A stretch of 64,000 bases of DNA from contig NC_009943.1 of the NCBI RefSeq assembly GCF_000018405.1, forward strand, positions 1,863,001 to 1,927,000, read 5' to 3'. Source of the DNA: Desulfosudis oleivorans Hxd3. Lineage in GTDB: Bacteria; Desulfobacterota; Desulfobacteria; Desulfobacterales; Desulfosudaceae. The notes under the pieces are model-generated. The model searched no databases. It worked only from the letters and a program-made list of their open reading frames with translations, and was not told the origin of the DNA. The translations under genes were made by a program, and so were the position numbers. Numbering within the stretch: the first letter of the stretch is position 1; every line of letters begins with the position of its first letter. Below are positions 7,400 through 15,828 of the stretch, one piece after another.

Positions 7400-8578
7400 A
7401 TGAATCACCCATACACCATCATTGATACCGCTGTTGTGCGGGTGGGCAGTCTGATCGACGGCACGGGTAGACCTGCGCGAAAAGATCTGTTTGTGCGGGT
7501 GGAAAAGGGAATGGTTCAGGCCATAACGGATACGGTGCCGTCCGGACCGCATGATCTGATCGACCTGTCCGGCTGCACCGTGCTGCCCTGCCTGATCGAC
7601 AGCCATGTTCACCTTTTTCTGTCCGGCAGCCTGGATTCGGAAGAACACCGTCGGCAGATGGCCGCCGGATTTGAGGATGCGTGCCGGACCATAGCGGAAA
7701 ATATCGATTGCCAGCAGTCCTGCGGCGTGCTGACCGTGCGCGACGGCGGTGATGGCCGGGCCCATGTGTCGCGTTTTTTGCGGGATAGAGTTGAAAAGGG
7801 GCACAGCCTTTTTCTTGCGCAGACCCCTAGCAGGGGATGGTTCAAGGCGGGCCGTTACGGAAAACTGGTGGGCGGCGAGCCCCTGCCGGAAAGCGCTTTT
7901 CTGGAAGCCATCACCGGGCAGATGGCCGCCGGTGCTGATCATGTCAAGCTGGTCAACTCGGGATTAAACAGCCTGACCCGATTCGGTGTGCAGACGACGC
8001 CGCAGTTTACACCGGACGAGCTTGCCGCCATTGTGGCATTGGCCCACGGGGCCGGGCGGCCGGTGATGGTCCATGCCAATGGCGAAATTCCTGTTCGTCA
8101 GGCCGTGGAGGCCGGAGTAGATTCCATTGAGCACGGGTATTTCATGGGGACCGATAACCTGTTACGAATGGCCGAACGGCAGACCTTCTGGGTGCCCACC
8201 CTGGCGCCCATGCATGCTTTTGCCCAGACCACCGTTGATTTCAGCGGCGTGGCGGCCCGCACGCTTGAGCACCAGATGGGGCAGCTTGCCTTTGCCCGCC
8301 GGGTCGGGGTAAAGGTGGCCCTGGGCACGGATGCCGGCAGCCCCGGCGTTTATCACGGCACGGGTGTGATTCGCGAGCTTGAACTTTTTATGGCCGCTGG
8401 CTACACCATGGAAGAGGCCGTTGGCTGTGCCGCGGTTTGCAATGCCGACCTGCTCGGCCTGGCCGACCGTGGAAGAATCGCACCGGACATGCCGGCGCTG
8501 TGGGCCGTTGTGTCGGGAGATGCAGGTAGGCTTCCCGCCAGTCTGGCCCAGGCGGTTGTGTATGCGGGGAAGGGTTGA
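7400..8578 (+). CDS. Amidohydrolase, imidazolonepropionase-like
   Basis: This is a metal-dependent amidohydrolase of 392 residues. Visible features are SLIDGTGRPARKDLFV at the N-terminal beta-sandwich, LIDSHVHLF with the HxH metal pair, DHVKLVNSG with a candidate bridging lysine, VMVHANGE and SIEHGYFMG with two metal His, and ALGTDAGSPG with the catalytic Asp. These match the COG1228 imidazolonepropionase-like/prolidase-like branch; the substrate cannot be read from sequence. An ATG at 7400 is preferred over an in-frame TTG at 7391. No strong ribosome-binding site is visible because a hexamer array abuts the start, so translation may depend on read-through from cinA. Confidence 0.85.
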   Translation: MNHPYTIIDTAVVRVGSLIDGTGRPARKDLFVRVEKGMVQAITDTVPSGPHDLIDLSGCTVLPCLIDSHVHLFLSGSLDSEEHRRQMAAGFEDACRTIAENIDCQQSCGVLTVRDGGDGRAHVSRFLRDRVEKGHSLFLAQTPSRGWFKAGRYGKLVGGEPLPESAFLEAITGQMAAGADHVKLVNSGLNSLTRFGVQTTPQFTPDELAAIVALAHGAGRPVMVHANGEIPVRQAVEAGVDSIEHGYFMGTDNLLRMAERQTFWVPTLAPMHAFAQTTVDFSGVAARTLEHQMGQLAFARRVGVKVALGTDAGSPGVYHGTGVIRELELFMAAGYTMEEAVGCAAVCNADLLGLADRGRIAPDMPALWAVVSGDAGRLPASLAQAVVYAGKG

Positions 8579-8680
8579 CGGACAGGGATTTGTGCTTATT
8601 TTAATCAGGTAATGACAGCGCCGGGCAGAGCAGGCGCAACAGTGAAACCGGCGGGGAACGGCTTAATTTTCCTGCCATCC

Positions 8681-8746
8681 GGATTGGCATCGGTATCAGC
8701 GTCGGAAAAAATCGATTTCGATAGCGATCCCGATTTCGATTTGGAT
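8681..8746. repeat. Inverted hexamer array downstream of the amidohydrolase
   Basis: The left part holds GCATCGGTATCAGCGTCGG. The right part (8711-8746) holds ATCGAT-TTCGAT-AGCGAT-CCCGAT-TTCGAT, the inverse orientation, so the two can pair. It occupies the second half of the 212-base gap between 8578 and 8791, which otherwise shows nothing recognisable. Confidence 0.65.
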
Positions 8747-8790
8747 AAAATACGAACTTCGGCGGGCCGGAGTCATAACAGGGAGGACCC

Positions 8791-9018
8791 ATGGGATCTT
8801 TTAAATACTACATTCCGGGACTGCTGCTGCTGGGCGGTTCCTTTCTGATCATCGCCTTCCCCCAGATTCTGGTGGCCATTGTGGCGGCCATGGTGTTTAT
8901 GGCCGGTATCACGGCCCTGGGCCTTGGCAACATGATGAAAAACTACGAACAGGAGCTGAAAAACCGGGGTGAAGGCGGTTTTGCGGAGATGTTCTTCCGG
9001 CGGCGGGGCCGCTGGTAG
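8791..9018 (+). CDS. Small membrane protein of unknown function
   Basis: This is a 75-residue protein with a strong ribosome-binding site (AGGGAGG) 6 bases before the ATG. It has two hydrophobic segments, residues about 7-22 (YYIPGLLLLGGSFLII) and 26-46 (ILVAIVAAMVFMAGITALGLG), then a charged tail with FFRRRGRW at the end. It looks like an inner-membrane protein with a cytoplasmic basic C-terminus. It is convergent with the glycerate kinase gene, the two stops being 8 bases apart. I do not recognise a family. Confidence 0.75.
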   Translation: MGSFKYYIPGLLLLGGSFLIIAFPQILVAIVAAMVFMAGITALGLGNMMKNYEQELKNRGEGGFAEMFFRRRGRW

Positions 9019-9026
9019 TGAAGCGG

Positions 9027-10385
9027 TCACCCGGTTTTCGGCCGGGAAACCAGCACCACGCGCAGGTCCATCACATTGGTATTGGTGGGCCCGGTAATCA
9101 GAAGGCTGTTCAGCTTTTTAAAAAATGTAAAAGAATCGTTATCCGCCAGGTAGTGGGCCGGCGTCAGTCCGGCCTGTGCCGCCCTTGAGGCGGTGCGGTT
9201 GCTGACCACGGCGCCGGCGGCATCGGTGGGCCCGTCCGTTCCGTCCGTGCCGCCGCTTAATACTACGATATGTTTGTGTTCCGCGATATCATCTGTTAAT
9301 GCCAGGCAGAATTCCTGGTTTCTTCCTCCCTTTCCCGCCCCCCTTATTGTTACCGTGGTTTCCCCGCCGGACAGCAGGCAGGCCGGCGGACAAACAGGGT
9401 TACCCGTCTTTAATATCTCTTTGGCCATGGTGCCGTGCATGCGGGCCACATCCCGGGTTTTTCCTTCCATCTTGGATGAAAGAATCAGCGTCTGGTACCC
9501 CAGACGGCGTGCCTTGTCCGCGGCGGCCGCCAGGGCCGCGGTGTTGTCCGCGCAGATATGGGTAACCACCTTTTCAAACACCGGGTCCCCGGGTTTGGGT
9601 GTCTCTGTTTTCAGGCCGGCAGCGCCTTTCTGAATATGGTGGATTACCGATGCCGGCAGGCGGTTTTTCAGTTGATAGGTGTCGATAATCCGCAGACAGT
9701 CGGCAAAGGTGGTGGGATCGGCCACGGTGGGGCCTGAGGCAATGGTGGAAAGATCGTCTCCCACCACGTCGGAGATCACCAGACAGAGGAGTGTGGCCGG
9801 AAACACGGCCCTGGCCAGCAGCCCCCCTTTGATCGCTGAAAGGTGTTTGCGCAGGGTATTGATTTCTGTGATGGTGGCGCCGCAGGCCAGCAGTTCATGC
9901 ATGGCGGCCTGTTTGTCGGCAAGCGTGATGCCGGGGGCGGGCAGGGGAAGCAGGGCCGACCCGCCGCCGGAGAGCAGGCAGATCACCAGGTCTTTTTTTG
10001 ACGCGCTTTGTGCCAGGGCCAGAATGCGTTGCGCGTTTTTCAGGCCCCCGGCATCGGGAATCGGGTGGCCGCCTTCCCCCAGTTCTGTTTTTTGCAGCAG
10101 ATGGGTATGACCATATTTTACGCTGAGAAGGCCGCCGGTCAACCGGTCCCCCATCAGGGTCTCAACAGCGGCGGCCATGGGGGCCGCCGCCTTGCCCGCG
10201 CCGATGACGGAAATGTGATCAAAGGCACCGGGATCAAAAGTGCGATCCGCTACTTTCAGCTTGCCCTTTTCAAGGTGGCAGCAGGCCGCCACCGCCGCTT
10301 TCGGCTCAACCGCGGCAAGGCCGGCAAAAAAGATTTCCTCTGCATGGGCTTTCATTTTATCGAGGATGGTGTCGGCGGGGGACAT
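9027..10385 (-). CDS. Glycerate 2-kinase (GckA/TtuD, MOFRL family)
   Basis: The 452-residue protein has the DUF4147 N-terminal domain (ISVIGAGKAAAPMAAAVE, GHPIPDAGGLKNA, CLLSGGGSALLPLPAPGI, INTLRKHLSAIKGG) and the C-terminal MOFRL domain (CLLSGGETTVTIRG, GKGGRNQEFCLAL, LSGGTDGTDGPTDAAGA). This family phosphorylates glycerate to 2-phosphoglycerate, feeding serine-cycle, glyoxylate or sugar-acid carbon into lower glycolysis. Older annotation calls members hydroxypyruvate reductase. It is monocistronic here, convergent with the small membrane gene and divergent from yqgE. Confidence 0.9.
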   Translation of the reverse strand: MSPADTILDKMKAHAEEIFFAGLAAVEPKAAVAACCHLEKGKLKVADRTFDPGAFDHISVIGAGKAAAPMAAAVETLMGDRLTGGLLSVKYGHTHLLQKTELGEGGHPIPDAGGLKNAQRILALAQSASKKDLVICLLSGGGSALLPLPAPGITLADKQAAMHELLACGATITEINTLRKHLSAIKGGLLARAVFPATLLCLVISDVVGDDLSTIASGPTVADPTTFADCLRIIDTYQLKNRLPASVIHHIQKGAAGLKTETPKPGDPVFEKVVTHICADNTAALAAAADKARRLGYQTLILSSKMEGKTRDVARMHGTMAKEILKTGNPVCPPACLLSGGETTVTIRGAGKGGRNQEFCLALTDDIAEHKHIVVLSGGTDGTDGPTDAAGAVVSNRTASRAAQAGLTPAHYLADNDSFTFFKKLNSLLITGPTNTNVMDLRVVLVSRPKTG

Positions 10386-10482
10386 GGGCGTTTTCCGGGT
10401 ACGGTTTTCGGTGTGGACGGCTTTTTTGTTTTTTCATTGTACGTTTGTCCGCGGGGCCGGGTCAAGCCCATGCTTTGTTTTC

Positions 10483-10511
10483 TTGACAAGGAGACGGACT
10501 TGATTTTAACT
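10483..10511 (+). promoter_or_regulatory. Weak candidate promoter upstream of yqgE
   Basis: TTGACA (10483-10488) is a perfect -35 box; 17 bases later lies TTAACT, a poor -10. It is the best candidate in the divergent glycerate-kinase/yqgE gap and would give a leader of about 130 bases. Confidence 0.35.
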
Positions 10512-10593
10512 TGAAGAACAATCAAACAGGGCCGGAATACGTCCGTCCTTTTTCCAAGGAGTGTCCATCCATTAATCATGAGGACACGATAAA

Positions 10594-10639
10594 GGTTTCC
10601 AATCCAGAAATGAGAAAAGGCCATTTGTGGATGGAAACC
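10594..10639. repeat. Inverted repeat just before the yqgE ribosome-binding site
   Basis: GGTTTCCAATCC (10594-10605) and GGATGGAAACC (10629-10639) are complementary with one bulged A. The 3' arm ends 1 base before the AAGGAG ribosome-binding site of yqgE. A smaller hairpin, GTGTCC/GGACAC, precedes it at 10561-10586. It could be an RNA leader structure or a protein-binding palindrome. Confidence 0.5.
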
Positions 10640-10650
10640 AAGGAGAGACC

Positions 10651-11205
10651 ATGGAGCTTAGAGGGGAGTTTCTTATCGCCATGCCCATGCTGACCGACCC
10701 CAATTTCCGGCAGACCGTGGTGTGCATCTGCGAACATTCGGCGGACGGCGCTCTGGGCCTGATTGTAAATCGGATATATCCGGCCCTGACTGCCAAGGAT
10801 ATTTTTGAAGAACTGAAGATGAAATATGTCCCGGAAACCGGGCCGCTTCCCGTATACAACGGCGGGCCTGTGCACACCGGCGACCTGTTTGTGCTTCACG
10901 AACCGCCCTTTGGCTGGGAGGGATGCCGGCCCATAAGACCCGACCTGGCCCTGACCAACACCAAAGACCTTCTGGCGGCCATTGCCGAGGGGCAGGGACC
11001 CCGGCGGTTTTTGATCCTGCTGGGCTATGCCGGCTGGGGGCCGGACCAGCTGGAGGCCGAGGTCCTGGAAAATTCCTGGCTCACGGTGCCGGTAGACCAG
11101 CGTGTAATTTTTGACACGCCGGTTGCGCGGCGGTGGGCTGACGCCATGAAGCTGATGAACATTCCCGATCCCGCCTTTCTGTCCGGTATATCGGGCAGTG
11201 CGTAG
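10651..11205 (+). CDS. YqgE/AlgH family protein
   Basis: This is a 184-residue protein of the UPF0301 family. It opens MELRGEFLIAMPMLTDPNFRQTV, then shows CEHSADGALGLIVNRI, VYNGGPVHTGDLFVLHE, FLILLGYAGWGPDQLEAE and ENSWLTVP, all typical blocks. The start at 10651 follows AAGGAG by 6 bases and gives normal family length. The molecular role is not established; in pseudomonads AlgH has been linked to alginate regulation, which should not be transferred here. It is probably a single-gene unit; an inverted hexamer repeat follows. Confidence 0.9.
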   Translation: MELRGEFLIAMPMLTDPNFRQTVVCICEHSADGALGLIVNRIYPALTAKDIFEELKMKYVPETGPLPVYNGGPVHTGDLFVLHEPPFGWEGCRPIRPDLALTNTKDLLAAIAEGQGPRRFLILLGYAGWGPDQLEAEVLENSWLTVPVDQRVIFDTPVARRWADAMKLMNIPDPAFLSGISGSA

Positions 11206-11248
11206 CCCGCTGTATTCATTTTTTCGATTCATCTCACTTCAAATCTTA

Positions 11249-11327
11249 CTCGTGCTCTTGCTCGTAATCGTGATCGGAATAAAAGGGGAAACACAAATAC
11301 GCATTCGATCACGAGCAAGAGTGCGAT
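11249..11327. repeat. Inverted CTCGTG-type hexamer repeat after yqgE
   Basis: The left arm is CTCGTG-CTCTTG-CTCGTA-ATCGTG-ATCGGA (11249-11278). The right arm is TTCGAT-CACGAG-CAAGAG-TGCGAT (11304-11327), reverse orientation. CTCTTGCTCGT (11255-11265) and ACGAGCAAGAG (11311-11321) form a perfect 11-bp stem. It lies in the 335-base yqgE-GTPase gap, whose remainder holds a candidate promoter. Confidence 0.7.
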
Positions 11328-11417
11328 GAAAGTAGAAAAAAAGATATACAACCATTTTCTCCCTGCTCACCGGATTTTTCCTGTTTCGATTTCAGGCTGT
11401 TTTTGGCGGTTAATATC

Positions 11418-11446
11418 TTGAAATGCAACAGGTGTCGGTGTATGGT
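11418..11446 (+). promoter_or_regulatory. Candidate promoter of the dynamin-like GTPase gene
   Basis: TTGAAA (11418-11423), a 17-base spacer and TATGGT (11441-11446) form a good sigma-70-type pair about 95 bases before the GTPase start codon. Confidence 0.55.
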
Positions 11447-11540
11447 AGACGCTTGTTTGTGAAGGCCCTGCCCCGAACATTCCATGCAGATCCGGGCTGA
11501 GGTGACGACTTCTGAACTTAAACCGTCGGAATGAAAGACA

Positions 11541-13814
11541 ATGAAAACTTACACGGTCCTGAAGGAACGACTCAAGAGCCTGAATACGGCCCTGTTGGAC
11601 ACCATGGCCGAAGCCCAGGCCATGCCCGGTGTGGCGCCGGACGCGTTCGAGCGGTGGCAGGCCACCTGCCGGACCGTGCTGCGGCAACTGGATGATGATG
11701 TGGTTCGGGTGGCGGTGGTGGGACCCATCAAGTCGGGCAAGAGTACGGTGGTCAACTCGATTTTCAGGGGAGATTACCTGAAGCGGGGCGCCGGTGTTGT
11801 GACCTCCATGGTCACAAAGGTACGCAGCGGCGAACGGCTCTGCGCCCGGCTGGTTTTCAAGTCCTGGGAGGGGATCAATTCCGATATTGAACGGGCCGTT
11901 GTGATGCTGCCCACTATCCACATTCCTTCCAACGGCGATGGCCTGGATATCCGTGACAAAGCCACCCGTCAGGCCCTTGCCGGCGCACTGGACAACCTGC
12001 CCCGTGAGTACCTGATTGCCAAGGACAGCCGGAACATGAACAGTGTGCTTCTGGCCAATTATCTTGCAGGCTATGACGAGGTGGCCGCCACTATCGGCGA
12101 CGACACCCGGACGAAGGTGTTTGAGCAGGACCAGTTTGCACGGCACCGGGATTTTGCAGCCGATGACCGGCTGTCGGTTTACCTGGAAGACATTCAGCTG
12201 GACATCGATTCCGTGGAGATGGATCCCACCATTGAAATCGCGGACTGCCAGGGCAGCGACTCGCCCAACCCGTTGCACCTGGCCCGGATTCAGGACTACC
12301 TGCTGTTGACCAACCTTACGGTGTACGTGGTGAGCAGCCGTACAGGCCTGCGTCAGGCCGACATCAATTTTCTTTCCATGATCGACCGCATGGGCATATC
12401 CGATCACCTGGTTTTTGTGGTCAACTGTGACCTGGACGAGCATGAAACCTTAAAAAGCCTGACCGATCTTGTTCAGCGGATTCGAAACGAAATTTCCCTG
12501 ATCAAGTCCGACCCGGAAGTACACGTTTTTTCAGGGCTGCTCAATCTGTTCCGGTCCCAGAGCGCTGACCAGCTGAGCGAAAAAGACGCCCGGCGTCTGT
12601 CCATCTGGCAGATGGAGGATTCTCTGGTACGGTTTTCCGATGAGGGAACCGGCTCCTTTGAGGCATCGCTCTACCACAAGCTGAACCGGCAGCGCTATGC
12701 CTTGCTGCTGAAAAACCATGTGCAGCGGCTTTCCCTGGTTGCCTCGGGCCTTTCCCAATGGGCCTCGGCCAACCTCAGTCTGCTTAAGGAGGACGAGCAG
12801 AGCGCGGCTTCCATTTTTGAGGGCACCCGGCGGCACAAGGAGAAGCTGGACCGGGCCGGCATTCTTCTAAAAAGCACACTGGACGGATCGGCCCGCAAGC
12901 TGAAAAAAGACCTTAAATCCGATATCGACCGTTTCTTTGACCCAAAGGCCGGCGAGGTCATGCCCGAGTTGATCTCCTTTATCCGGAACTATCAGGTAGA
13001 CCTGGGCAAATATGAACAGACCCTGGCCACGGCCGGGTTTTCCAATGTACTTTACATGGCGTTCCAGGAGTTCAAGCAGACCCTGGATGTTTTCATGGCA
13101 GAGAGCATCAACCCCAAGGTCCTGGGGTTTGTTCGAAAGCAGGAACAGAAGATCGCCGACTATTTTGAGTCCATTGCCGAATCCTTTGACAGCATGGCAA
13201 GAGATGCCATTGCCGAATACAAAAAGGCCATGAAGGACCTTGGCATTCCCACCCAGGCCGGGGACCAGGGGGCCATCAAAACCCGGGACATCACCCTGGT
13301 CAAGGCCCAGAGCGGGCTTCAACTGCCCCCTGCCGTGTTTGCCATGAACTACACGGGCAAGATCCGCACCGAGGCGGTGATGCGGCTGGGGGTGTATTCC
13401 GCGGGAAAGTTTTTCAAGAAGCTTTTGAAAAAGCCGGTCAAAACTGAAAAAGAGGGCGAATTGCGGGCCCTGAAGGACGGCATGGGCCGAATTTTGCGTG
13501 AAACTGAAAAGGGGATTGTTTTCCATTTTAAAAGCTACCGGGAGAACATCAAATTTCAGTATGTGTTGAAGCTGGCAGAGGCCGTGTCCGACAGTTTTTA
13601 CAACGCGGTTCTGGACCGGTTCCGGGCCTACAGCGCGGACATCTCCAGTATTCGGGACGCGGTGGTGGAAAAGCGGGTAGACAAGGAACAGATGGCCCAG
13701 GCATTGGCATCCCTGGCCGAAACAGTTTTAGATAAGGGACAAAAGATTGTCGAACTGTCCGGAGATCTGGCCTCTGCCGCCGACGTTCAGGACATGCCTT
13801 CCCGGCAGGAATAG
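11541..13814 (+). CDS. Dynamin-like GTPase
   Basis: This large 757-residue GTPase has a dynamin/Era-like G domain near the N-terminus. G1 is GPIKSGKSTVVNS at residues 61-73, a G2 threonine lies in AGVVTSMVT, G3 is DCQGS near residue 234 and G4 is NCDLDE near 294. The remainder, about residues 340-740, is helical and charged, with little resemblance to catalytic domains. This matches bacterial dynamin-like proteins, which act on membranes in fission, fusion or damage repair. No transmembrane segment is apparent, so membrane contact would be peripheral. It is followed 69 bases later by a ParA ATPase, probably in the same transcript. I cannot assign a specific subfamily. Confidence 0.85.
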   Translation: MKTYTVLKERLKSLNTALLDTMAEAQAMPGVAPDAFERWQATCRTVLRQLDDDVVRVAVVGPIKSGKSTVVNSIFRGDYLKRGAGVVTSMVTKVRSGERLCARLVFKSWEGINSDIERAVVMLPTIHIPSNGDGLDIRDKATRQALAGALDNLPREYLIAKDSRNMNSVLLANYLAGYDEVAATIGDDTRTKVFEQDQFARHRDFAADDRLSVYLEDIQLDIDSVEMDPTIEIADCQGSDSPNPLHLARIQDYLLLTNLTVYVVSSRTGLRQADINFLSMIDRMGISDHLVFVVNCDLDEHETLKSLTDLVQRIRNEISLIKSDPEVHVFSGLLNLFRSQSADQLSEKDARRLSIWQMEDSLVRFSDEGTGSFEASLYHKLNRQRYALLLKNHVQRLSLVASGLSQWASANLSLLKEDEQSAASIFEGTRRHKEKLDRAGILLKSTLDGSARKLKKDLKSDIDRFFDPKAGEVMPELISFIRNYQVDLGKYEQTLATAGFSNVLYMAFQEFKQTLDVFMAESINPKVLGFVRKQEQKIADYFESIAESFDSMARDAIAEYKKAMKDLGIPTQAGDQGAIKTRDITLVKAQSGLQLPPAVFAMNYTGKIRTEAVMRLGVYSAGKFFKKLLKKPVKTEKEGELRALKDGMGRILRETEKGIVFHFKSYRENIKFQYVLKLAEAVSDSFYNAVLDRFRAYSADISSIRDAVVEKRVDKEQMAQALASLAETVLDKGQKIVELSGDLASAADVQDMPSRQE

Positions 13815-13883
13815 ACCGTCTGACATCCCTGGAATCAATAAGTTGTCGTATGCCGGATCGACCGTTTTATGGAGGAGCAGAAA

Positions 13884-14657
13884 ATGAGCAGAGTGATTGC
13901 GATTGCCAATGAAAAGGGAGGGGTGGGTAAAACCGCCATGGCCATCAATCTGGGGGCGGCCCTGTCACAGGAGAACAAGCGGGTGCTCGTCGTGGACATG
14001 GATCCCCAGCACAACGCCACCATCGGCCTGGGCGTGCAGGTGGATGACGAGACCCTTTCGGTTTACGATCTGATCGTGGAAACCGAGGATGTGTCGGCTG
14101 GCGACACCATTGTTCAGACCCAGTGGGAAAACCTCGACCTGCTGCCGTCCCATCCGGACCTGGCCGGCGCCGAGGTGGAGATCATCGACACCCCGGGCCG
14201 GGAGCGCAAACTGGCTCAGGCCCTGGCCGGTGTGGAAGACGCGTACGATTTTGTTCTTGTGGATACGCCGCCCAGCCTCTCCCTGCTCACGGTCAACGTG
14301 TTTGCCTATGTGCGGGAGGTGATCATTCCCTGCCAGATGCATCCCTATTCCTACGCGGCTTTAGAGAGCCTGTTCGACACCCTGGATATCATTCGTGAAG
14401 GGATCAACAGCGATCTTTCCGTGACCGCCATTGTGCCGACCTTTTATGACAAACGGACCGGTTTGAGTGAGATGATTCGGGAAAAGCTGTTAAAGGACGG
14501 CCGGTACAGCGACTTTGTCTCCCAGGCGGTGATCCGAACCAACACCGCCGTTGCCTACAGCACCGAGGCGGGCAAACCAGTGGTTTTTGCCAGCCGCCGC
14601 AGCTACGGCGCATGGGATTACACCCGTCTGGCCGAGGAGCTGCTGGCGGGGCAATAG
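13884..14657 (+). CDS. ParA/MinD-type ATPase (orphan)
   Basis: This is a deviant Walker-A ATPase of 257 residues. The N-terminus reads IAIANEKGGVGKTAMAINLG, with the signature lysine in KGGVGKT, followed by VLVVDMDPQHNATIGLG (A') and FVLVDTPPSLSLLTVN (Walker B/switch II). Such proteins position DNA, chemosensory arrays or protein cargo. No ParB gene or clear parS array lies beside it, so it is probably not the chromosome-partition ParA. Start choice: GGAGGAG lies 6 bases before the ATG at 13884, while the ATG at 13869 precedes that site. Its neighbour is the dynamin-like GTPase upstream, and the pairing is suggestive of a spatial-organisation role (inference). Confidence 0.88.
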   Translation: MSRVIAIANEKGGVGKTAMAINLGAALSQENKRVLVVDMDPQHNATIGLGVQVDDETLSVYDLIVETEDVSAGDTIVQTQWENLDLLPSHPDLAGAEVEIIDTPGRERKLAQALAGVEDAYDFVLVDTPPSLSLLTVNVFAYVREVIIPCQMHPYSYAALESLFDTLDIIREGINSDLSVTAIVPTFYDKRTGLSEMIREKLLKDGRYSDFVSQAVIRTNTAVAYSTEAGKPVVFASRRSYGAWDYTRLAEELLAGQ

Positions 14658-14679
14658 AGGGGAAATCTTTTCTGGGTGG

Positions 14680-14854
14680 CACGGGCGAAGGCCGCAGGCC
14701 TTGCCCGTGGGTTGTGTCTGCGTCGTCCGTTTCCAGCACGGGCAAGCTTCGCTTCCCCCGGGGCGCCCGGCGCCCCTTGCAATGACGTTTTAAAGCACAT
14801 GGTTTTTGAAATAGAGCTGGAAAGTTTTAACCGTATATTCCATGGCATATACGG
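14680..14854. repeat. Intergenic hairpin repeats and a 24-bp palindrome after parA
   Basis: The gap 14658-14970 has no gene. CACGGGC-g-AAGGCC at 14680-14693 pairs with GGCCTT-GCCCGTG at 14697-14709 around a GCA loop. A second CACGGGCAAG lies at 14737-14746, and the stretch ends in CCTTGCAATGACG (near 14775), resembling the ends of common dispersed intergenic repeats. Further on, CCGTATAT (14831-14838) and ATATACGG (14847-14854) form a perfect inverted pair around TCCATGGC, which could be a regulator site. Confidence 0.55.
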
Positions 14855-14873
14855 GTTGATGCCAGTGAAAACA

Positions 14874-14904
14874 AAACCGCCCCCAGCAGGACCGGGGGCG
14901 GTTT
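14874..14904 (-). terminator. Intrinsic terminator, probably of the kinase-FKBP unit
   Basis: AAACCGCCCCC (14874-14884) and GGGGGCGGTTT (14894-14904) form an 11-bp perfect stem with a 9-base loop. Read on the minus strand it is followed by TGTTTTC. It lies 67 bases after the FKBP stop codon and can also stop plus-strand transcripts from parA. Confidence 0.75.
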
Positions 14905-14970
14905 GTATCTTAATAAGAGTGGAATGACAGGCGTGCCGTCATCCGTGGGATTCTTTGCCGGCGGACTTTC

Positions 14971-15723
14971 TTACATCTCCGGACCGGGTGTTTCGGCGGG
15001 CGTTTTTTCCGGCGTCACGATCTCCAGCAGTTCCACATCGAACACCAGAACGGCATTGGGGCCGATGCGGTCGCCCGCGCCCCTGGGGCCGTAGGCAAGG
15101 TCAGCGGGTACAAAAAGTTTGTAGGTGCTGCCCACCGGCATCAGTTGCAGGGCCTCGGTCCAGCCCTTGATCACACCGGTAACCGCCAGGGTGACAGGCT
15201 CTTCCCGCTCGTAGGAGCTGTCAAACTCGGTGCCGTCGATGGTGGTGCCCCGGTAGTGTACCTTGACCCGGTCTTCGTTCGTGGGCACCGGGCCATCCCC
15301 CTTTTTGACAACCATGTATTGAAGGCCGCTTTCCGTGGTCACCACATCGGGCTTTGCCTTGTTGGCCTCAAGAAAGGCCTGTCCTTCTTCAAGGTTTTTC
15401 TGGCCCAGGGCCTCCCGCTCCGCCATCTGCTTTTCCCGTAACTTTTTGGAGAAATCAGCCAGCAGGGATCGGGCGTCCGCTTCTTCAATAAGCAGGGTGT
15501 TGCCGTCGACCTTGTCTTTCAGGCCGGCTGCCACCATGTCGATGTTGACCTCGTCTTTAATCTTGACCAGGGCCTGGGCCATGTTCACGCCGATGGCGTA
15601 GCTGGCCTTGTCCTTGTCGGTTTCAAGGGCCGGTGGTGCGGCCTGGGTATCGGCGCTCTTCTGGCAGGCTGTCAGGCCGGCAATCATGGCGATGGTGACA
15701 AAAAAGGTAATCATTTTTTTCAT
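14971..15723 (-). CDS. FKBP-type peptidyl-prolyl isomerase lipoprotein
   Basis: This 250-residue protein has a lipoprotein signal, MKKMITFFVTIAMIAGLTAC with Cys-20. A Mip/FkpA-type N-terminal helical dimerisation region follows (ASYAIGVNMAQALVKIKDEVN). The C-terminal FKBP domain shows VKVHYRGTTIDGTEFDSS, VIKGWTEALQLMPVGSTYK, LAYGPRGAGDRIGPNAVLVF and DVELLEI. It would fold proteins in the periplasm or at the outer membrane. The start at 15723 has AAAGGA 8 bases upstream; an upstream extension to 15804 has no support. It follows the kinase gene by 105 bases on the same strand. Confidence 0.92.
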   Translation of the reverse strand: MKKMITFFVTIAMIAGLTACQKSADTQAAPPALETDKDKASYAIGVNMAQALVKIKDEVNIDMVAAGLKDKVDGNTLLIEEADARSLLADFSKKLREKQMAEREALGQKNLEEGQAFLEANKAKPDVVTTESGLQYMVVKKGDGPVPTNEDRVKVHYRGTTIDGTEFDSSYEREEPVTLAVTGVIKGWTEALQLMPVGSTYKLFVPADLAYGPRGAGDRIGPNAVLVFDVELLEIVTPEKTPAETPGPEM

Positions 15724-15828
15724 GGGGAGGTCCTTTCGTGTGTCGGGTAAAAGTTGTTGAGTATTATGCCTGCCGGTACAGGCAATAACCAAAAATATTA
15801 ACACCGGCTATGGCATTAGGCAATGGTT

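Noticed and set aside
11367-12443. Minus-strand open frame of 358 codons at the dynamin-like gene
   Set aside because: It is antisense to the G domain with P-loop; low-complexity His/Gly/Val composition typical of shadows.
13884-14657. Chromosome-partition ParA with ParB
   Set aside because: No ParB, gid or parS-like cluster follows; the gene after it is convergent and unrelated.
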